Positions 5,657-8,764 of a DNA stretch of 8,764 bases are shown one piece after another; within the stretch, counting starts at the first letter, position 1; each line of letters starts with the position of its first letter. The stretch covers positions 1-8,764 of the forward strand of contig CAMBMC010000090.1 in assembly GCA_945868555.1 (NCBI GenBank), given 5' to 3'. Position numbers and translations under genes: made by a program. This stretch comes from Chitinophaga pinensis (GTDB taxonomy: Bacteria; Bacteroidota; Bacteroidia; Flavobacteriales_D; Crocinitomicaceae). Under the pieces are notes generated by a model, which made no database searches, had not been told where the DNA came from, and saw nothing but the letters and a program-made list of their open reading frames with translations.

Positions 5657-7117
5657 TTGAAGCGTCTCTATGTATTTAGTATCCGGTCGTTTGTAGGTCC
5701 ATTTTTTGTGACCTTGGCGATTTCGATGTTTATACTCATCATGCAGTTTCTGTGGAAATATATCGATGACTTGATGGGGAAAGGATTGAGTTCCTTGGTT
5801 ATTCTTGAGCTACTTTTTTATGTCTCCGCCAGTCTGATTCCCTTGGCTCTTCCGCTCGCCACGCTACTGTCATCCATCATGACTTTCGGTAATTTATCCG
5901 AGAACAATGAACTCACTGCATTAAAAGCCAGCGGACTATCCTTGTACAGAATTATGCGACCACTCGCTGTTGTTGTATTTTTGATCGCTTGTGGCACCTT
6001 TTACTTTGCAAATTATGTGATTCCTGTGGCCAATCTCAAATGGCATTCACTCATCTACGATATTCAAAACACAAAAATTTCCGCCATCCTTACCCCGGGA
6101 GTCTACAGCAATGAGTTGGATGGTTATGCCATTAAAGTGGACGAAGGCTCAGACAATAGTTTTAAAGGAATTCTTCTGCACGACCATACAGACCCACAAA
6201 CGATCAAAACGATCCGCGCTGCTGAAGGAAAAATCTACAAGTCTGAAAATGGCAAATACTTGTTTTTTGAATTGAAAGACGGTTATGTCACTGAAGAGTT
6301 AGCCCCGCAGTCACCTGTATTTATGCCGAATGGTCAAATGTTACGCTCTGAAAATAGCAATCGACCATCAAGGCGCTCATCCTTTGAAGCAGCTACCTAT
6401 AAAATCGATCTTTCTGGTTTCGCCTTGAACAGATCTGATGAAGGTATCTTCACTGACAAGCACGAAATGCTGAATGTATTTCAAATTTATAACGCGGTAG
6501 ATTCCGTGCGCACGAATGCCACAAAAATCACGGACAATTTCCTGACAAGCATAAAGAATGATCACGCCTATTTTCAAGCGCTGAATTTTAAAGGTGATAA
6601 AATAACGGTTCTTCCCAATCAAGGATTTATTGATGAAGCCCCACGTATTGTCCGTTACGACGACTTGAGTGAGGCCGACAAAATCACTGCGCTTCAATCT
6701 ACACAAGCAAAAATTCGCCGAAAAAATCAAAACCTAGACGGTCAAAACGAATACATCCGCGTGATGGAGATTGACATGAACACCTACTGGATTGAATTTC
6801 ATCGAAAATTTGCCTTAACCTTCGCCATCATTGTATTGTTCTTTATTGGCGCACCATTGGGGGCCATTGTTCGTCGAGGTGGATTTGGCGCACCCGTGGT
6901 CATTGCAGCACTTTTATTTATGGTGTATTTCGTCCTCATTAGCGTTGGAGATAGTTTAGCAGCATCACAGGTAGTTTCTCCATTTATTGGAATGTGGTTC
7001 GCCTCGATGGTGTTGCTGCCCATCGCCATTGTTTTAATGCGTTCTGCGGCCAATGACTCTCCCGTTTTTGATAAAGAGGCATGGGTGAAACGATTCAAAC
7101 GCAAGGCGTCAAAATGA
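5657..7117 (+). CDS. lptF: LptF/LptG-family lipopolysaccharide export permease (YjgP/YjgQ)
   Basis: This inner-membrane permease subunit works with the LptB ATPase to extract lipopolysaccharide and pass it to the periplasmic Lpt bridge. The 486-residue product has the family layout: three N-terminal membrane segments (about 12-32, 49-74, 100-119), a large periplasmic beta-jellyroll domain (about 125-375), and three C-terminal segments (about 385-402, 412-430, 443-462). The conserved loop GAPLGAIVRRGGFGAPVV at 398-415 and the N-terminal motif FLWKYIDDLMGKGL at 31-44 are clear. The length exceeds the roughly 360 residues of proteobacterial LptF/G, because of a longer periplasmic part (including a polar stretch near 225-300), as seen in Bacteroidota members. 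TTG 5657 is used as start because it gives MKRLYVFSIRSF, matching the usual family N-terminus; the nearest in-frame ATG is far inside the conserved part. Whether it is functionally LptF or LptG cannot be decided here. Its TGA stop overlaps the next gene's ATG, so the glycosyltransferase is probably translationally coupled. Confidence 0.93.
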   Translation: MKRLYVFSIRSFVGPFFVTLAISMFILIMQFLWKYIDDLMGKGLSSLVILELLFYVSASLIPLALPLATLLSSIMTFGNLSENNELTALKASGLSLYRIMRPLAVVVFLIACGTFYFANYVIPVANLKWHSLIYDIQNTKISAILTPGVYSNELDGYAIKVDEGSDNSFKGILLHDHTDPQTIKTIRAAEGKIYKSENGKYLFFELKDGYVTEELAPQSPVFMPNGQMLRSENSNRPSRRSSFEAATYKIDLSGFALNRSDEGIFTDKHEMLNVFQIYNAVDSVRTNATKITDNFLTSIKNDHAYFQALNFKGDKITVLPNQGFIDEAPRIVRYDDLSEADKITALQSTQAKIRRKNQNLDGQNEYIRVMEIDMNTYWIEFHRKFALTFAIIVLFFIGAPLGAIVRRGGFGAPVVIAALLFMVYFVLISVGDSLAASQVVSPFIGMWFASMVLLPIAIVLMRSAANDSPVFDKEAWVKRFKRKASK

Positions 7118-8277
7118 AGCTGCTCTACATCACAAGCAAACCCGCCTACCCTTCTCTTGATGGAGGATGCATGGCGATTCAGCGCTTTTTAGATGCACTA
7201 ATTCAAGGAGGCCATGACATTACACACTTAAGCTTCGAAACGCACAAACATCCTTTTCATCCATCTGCATGGCCAGAAGAGATTAAAAAATCCATTGACC
7301 TTCATTCGATTTTTATTGATTCGAAGATTAAACCCTTAAGGATGTTGGCCAAAACACTTGGCGGAAATTCATACCATTTAAGTCGATTCCGAACACAAGA
7401 TCTTAGCCAGAAAGTCATTCAACTTTTACAATCGAAATCCTTTGATGCAATTGTCTTCGATGGACTTTATTCTGCTGCTTGTTTGCATGATCTTCGATTG
7501 GATGCGAATCTAAAGGTCTACATAAGAACCCATAACGTGGAGCATGAGATTTGGAATACATTGGCGAAAAACTCAAGGTCAGCAGGAAAATCTTTCATCA
7601 CCCGAATTTTAGCACAAGCACTCAAAAAGGATGAAATCAAGATACTCAATCAAGTGAATGGGCTATTTTCTATTTCACCTGAAGACACAAAAAAATTCAT
7701 CGCTTTGGGCATTAAGACACCTATTGTTGATCTTCCGGTATCGATGGACATCTCTGAACCTTCTGAACTTTCTGCTTCCAATTCGTTTTTTTTCATCGGT
7801 GGAATGGATTGGATTCCGAATAAAGAAGCCCTTCATTTTCTTGTTTCCGAAATCTTTCCTCAGATAAAAGCTAAAATTCCAAGTGCTGAATTACACATTG
7901 CAGGCGCAGGAACAGAGCATCTAAAAGTTAGCGACGGAATCAAATGTCACGGTTTTGTTCCTGATAGCATGGCATTTATGCGTGAATCAGGAACTTTACT
8001 TCTCCCTTTAAAATCGGGCTCAGGTGTGCGAATAAAAATTCTAGAGGCCATGAGTATCGGTGTACCTATCGTTACTACAAGCATTGGTAAAGAAGGAATC
8101 AATGCTTTGGACTGCATGAGCATCGCTGATACAACTGACGCATTTATCACGGCATCGATTGTCTTGCAGGACAACATCGAATTGAAAGAAAAATACGCTA
8201 AAAATTCAAGAGCTTACATTCAAGCAAACTATTCATCCACCACTATTTCAACTGCGTTGAATGAAATCCTTCACTAA
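7114..8277 (+). CDS. GT4-type (GT-B fold) glycosyltransferase
   Basis: A 387-residue cytoplasmic or membrane-associated enzyme that probably adds a sugar from a nucleotide-sugar donor to a glycolipid or polysaccharide precursor. N-terminal Rossmann half: MKLLYITSKPAYPSLDGG (1-18, the acceptor-side glycine loop) and THNVEHEIW (139-147), a hallmark of this GT4 subgroup. C-terminal half: FFFIGGMDWIPN (225-236), AELHIAGAG (258-266), HGFVPD (279-284) and the donor-binding segment around SGSGVRIKILEAMSIGVP (301-318) with Lys308 and Glu311. ATG 7114 is preferred over ATG 7081, which would add 11 residues with no family match; the ATG overlaps the lptF TGA as ATGA (7114-7117), typical of translational coupling. 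Donor and acceptor sugars are unknown. Location behind lptF points to lipopolysaccharide or capsule-type assembly. Confidence 0.9.
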   Translation: MKLLYITSKPAYPSLDGGCMAIQRFLDALIQGGHDITHLSFETHKHPFHPSAWPEEIKKSIDLHSIFIDSKIKPLRMLAKTLGGNSYHLSRFRTQDLSQKVIQLLQSKSFDAIVFDGLYSAACLHDLRLDANLKVYIRTHNVEHEIWNTLAKNSRSAGKSFITRILAQALKKDEIKILNQVNGLFSISPEDTKKFIALGIKTPIVDLPVSMDISEPSELSASNSFFFIGGMDWIPNKEALHFLVSEIFPQIKAKIPSAELHIAGAGTEHLKVSDGIKCHGFVPDSMAFMRESGTLLLPLKSGSGVRIKILEAMSIGVPIVTTSIGKEGINALDCMSIADTTDAFITASIVLQDNIELKEKYAKNSRAYIQANYSSTTISTALNEILH

Positions 8278-8764
8278 CGATAAGCCAACCCTAGTGGTCG
8301 TTTTGCCTCGCTTTCCTTATCCATTGGAAAAAGGAGATAAATTGCGCGCGTACCATCAAATTATTGGACTATCAGAAGTGTATAATGTGGTACTCTTCGC
8401 TGTTACTTATACTGCTGTCCCACAAGAATCGATTGAAAAACTAGCTATGTATTGCACACGCATTGAAGTTTTCCATCGCGGACCTATCTCGATTTGCTTC
8501 AATTTATTCTTGTGCTTGTTTTCCCAAAAGCCATTTCAAGTGGGTTATTTTTACTCCTATCGAAATGCGCGGCGAATGCATGCGCTCATGAAAGAGATTC
8601 AACCAAGCCACATTTATTGTCAACTCATACGTGTCGCTGAATACATCAAAGATTACCACGACTGTCGGAAAACAATCGATTACATGGATGCATTATCCAA
8701 AGGCATGGATCGGAGAATTGACAAAGCACCATGGTATGCAAAACAGCTCTATCGGATCGAGTCC
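8261..8764 (+). CDS. Second GT4-type glycosyltransferase, N-terminal part (cut by window end)
   Basis: An open frame from ATG 8261 reaches the right edge without a stop, giving 168 residues. The start LPRFPYPLEKGDKLRAYHQI (15-34) is a recognisable acceptor-side loop of a GT4 glycosyltransferase group related to the 'PEP-CTERM/exosortase-associated' sugar transferases, with Gly25 and Asp26. Later features include a hydrophobic patch (76-88) and TIDYMDALSKGMDRR (138-152), a segment typical of the end of the N-terminal Rossmann half in this group. The C-terminal nucleotide-sugar-binding half lies outside the window, so activity cannot be assessed. The ATG overlaps the preceding glycosyltransferase gene by 17 bases in a different frame, showing tight operon packing. 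Together with its neighbour it probably adds successive sugars to one surface glycan. Confidence 0.85.
   Translation, partial: MKSFTNDKPTLVVVLPRFPYPLEKGDKLRAYHQIIGLSEVYNVVLFAVTYTAVPQESIEKLAMYCTRIEVFHRGPISICFNLFLCLFSQKPFQVGYFYSYRNARRMHALMKEIQPSHIYCQLIRVAEYIKDYHDCRKTIDYMDALSKGMDRRIDKAPWYAKQLYRIES

Noticed and set aside
7081..7113. Upstream ATG 7081 as start of the first glycosyltransferase
   Set aside because: The 11 extra residues lie inside the lptF 3' end and do not resemble the family; ATG 7114 gives the standard N-terminus and an ATGA overlap.
1..8764. A new defence, mobile or biosynthetic system
   Set aside because: Genes are recognisable housekeeping or envelope types; there are no transposases, integrases, nucleases, CRISPR-like arrays or abrupt composition changes visible by eye.

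Overview
The window looks like ordinary chromosomal DNA from a Bacteroidota (Bacteroidetes) bacterium, most likely a marine or freshwater Flavobacteriales-type lineage. The evidence is a secreted multidomain enzyme ending in a type IX secretion (T9SS) sorting domain, a Bacteroidota-style LptF permease next to a START-like protein, AT-rich spacers without Shine-Dalgarno sites, and promoter elements resembling the Bacteroidota TTG / TAnnTTTG pattern. Assignments are by eye from translated sequence; no database search was run.

Layout. Left part (1-2055, all + strand): the last 26 codons of a small transaldolase / fructose-6-phosphate aldolase-type protein, a four-copy heptanucleotide tandem repeat, an aldose 1-epimerase (galM) with no in-frame ATG start, a small lipoprotein, and a 74-residue protein with two cysteine pairs that probably bind zinc. 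Middle part (2052-5094, - strand): a 746-residue secreted GH18 glycosidase (signal peptide, GH18, CUB, two PKD-like domains, T9SS sorting domain), whose stop codon overlaps the stop codon of the zinc protein; upstream of it is an integral-membrane methyltransferase of the ICMT/PEMT type. Right part (5143-8764, + strand): a START-like protein, LptF, and two glycosyltransferases, the second cut off by the window end.

How the genes fit together. lptF and the two glycosyltransferases are tightly overlapped (an ATGA overlap, then a 17-base overlap) and almost certainly form an operon for building and exporting cell-surface glycolipid or polysaccharide. The divergent membrane methyltransferase and the START-like gene could also belong to envelope lipid metabolism, but that is context only. 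The GH18 enzyme suggests breakdown of chitin or a related N-acetylglucosamine polymer outside the cell. galM and the transaldolase fragment are housekeeping sugar metabolism.

I saw no mobile elements, CRISPR arrays, tRNA or rRNA genes, and no convincing new multi-gene system. No stretch over 300 bases lacks a gene; the longest gap is the 112 bases before lptF. The points most worth a second look are the galM start, the near-leaderless lptF promoter, the altered GH18 motif, the overlapping convergent stops and the unassigned small proteins.
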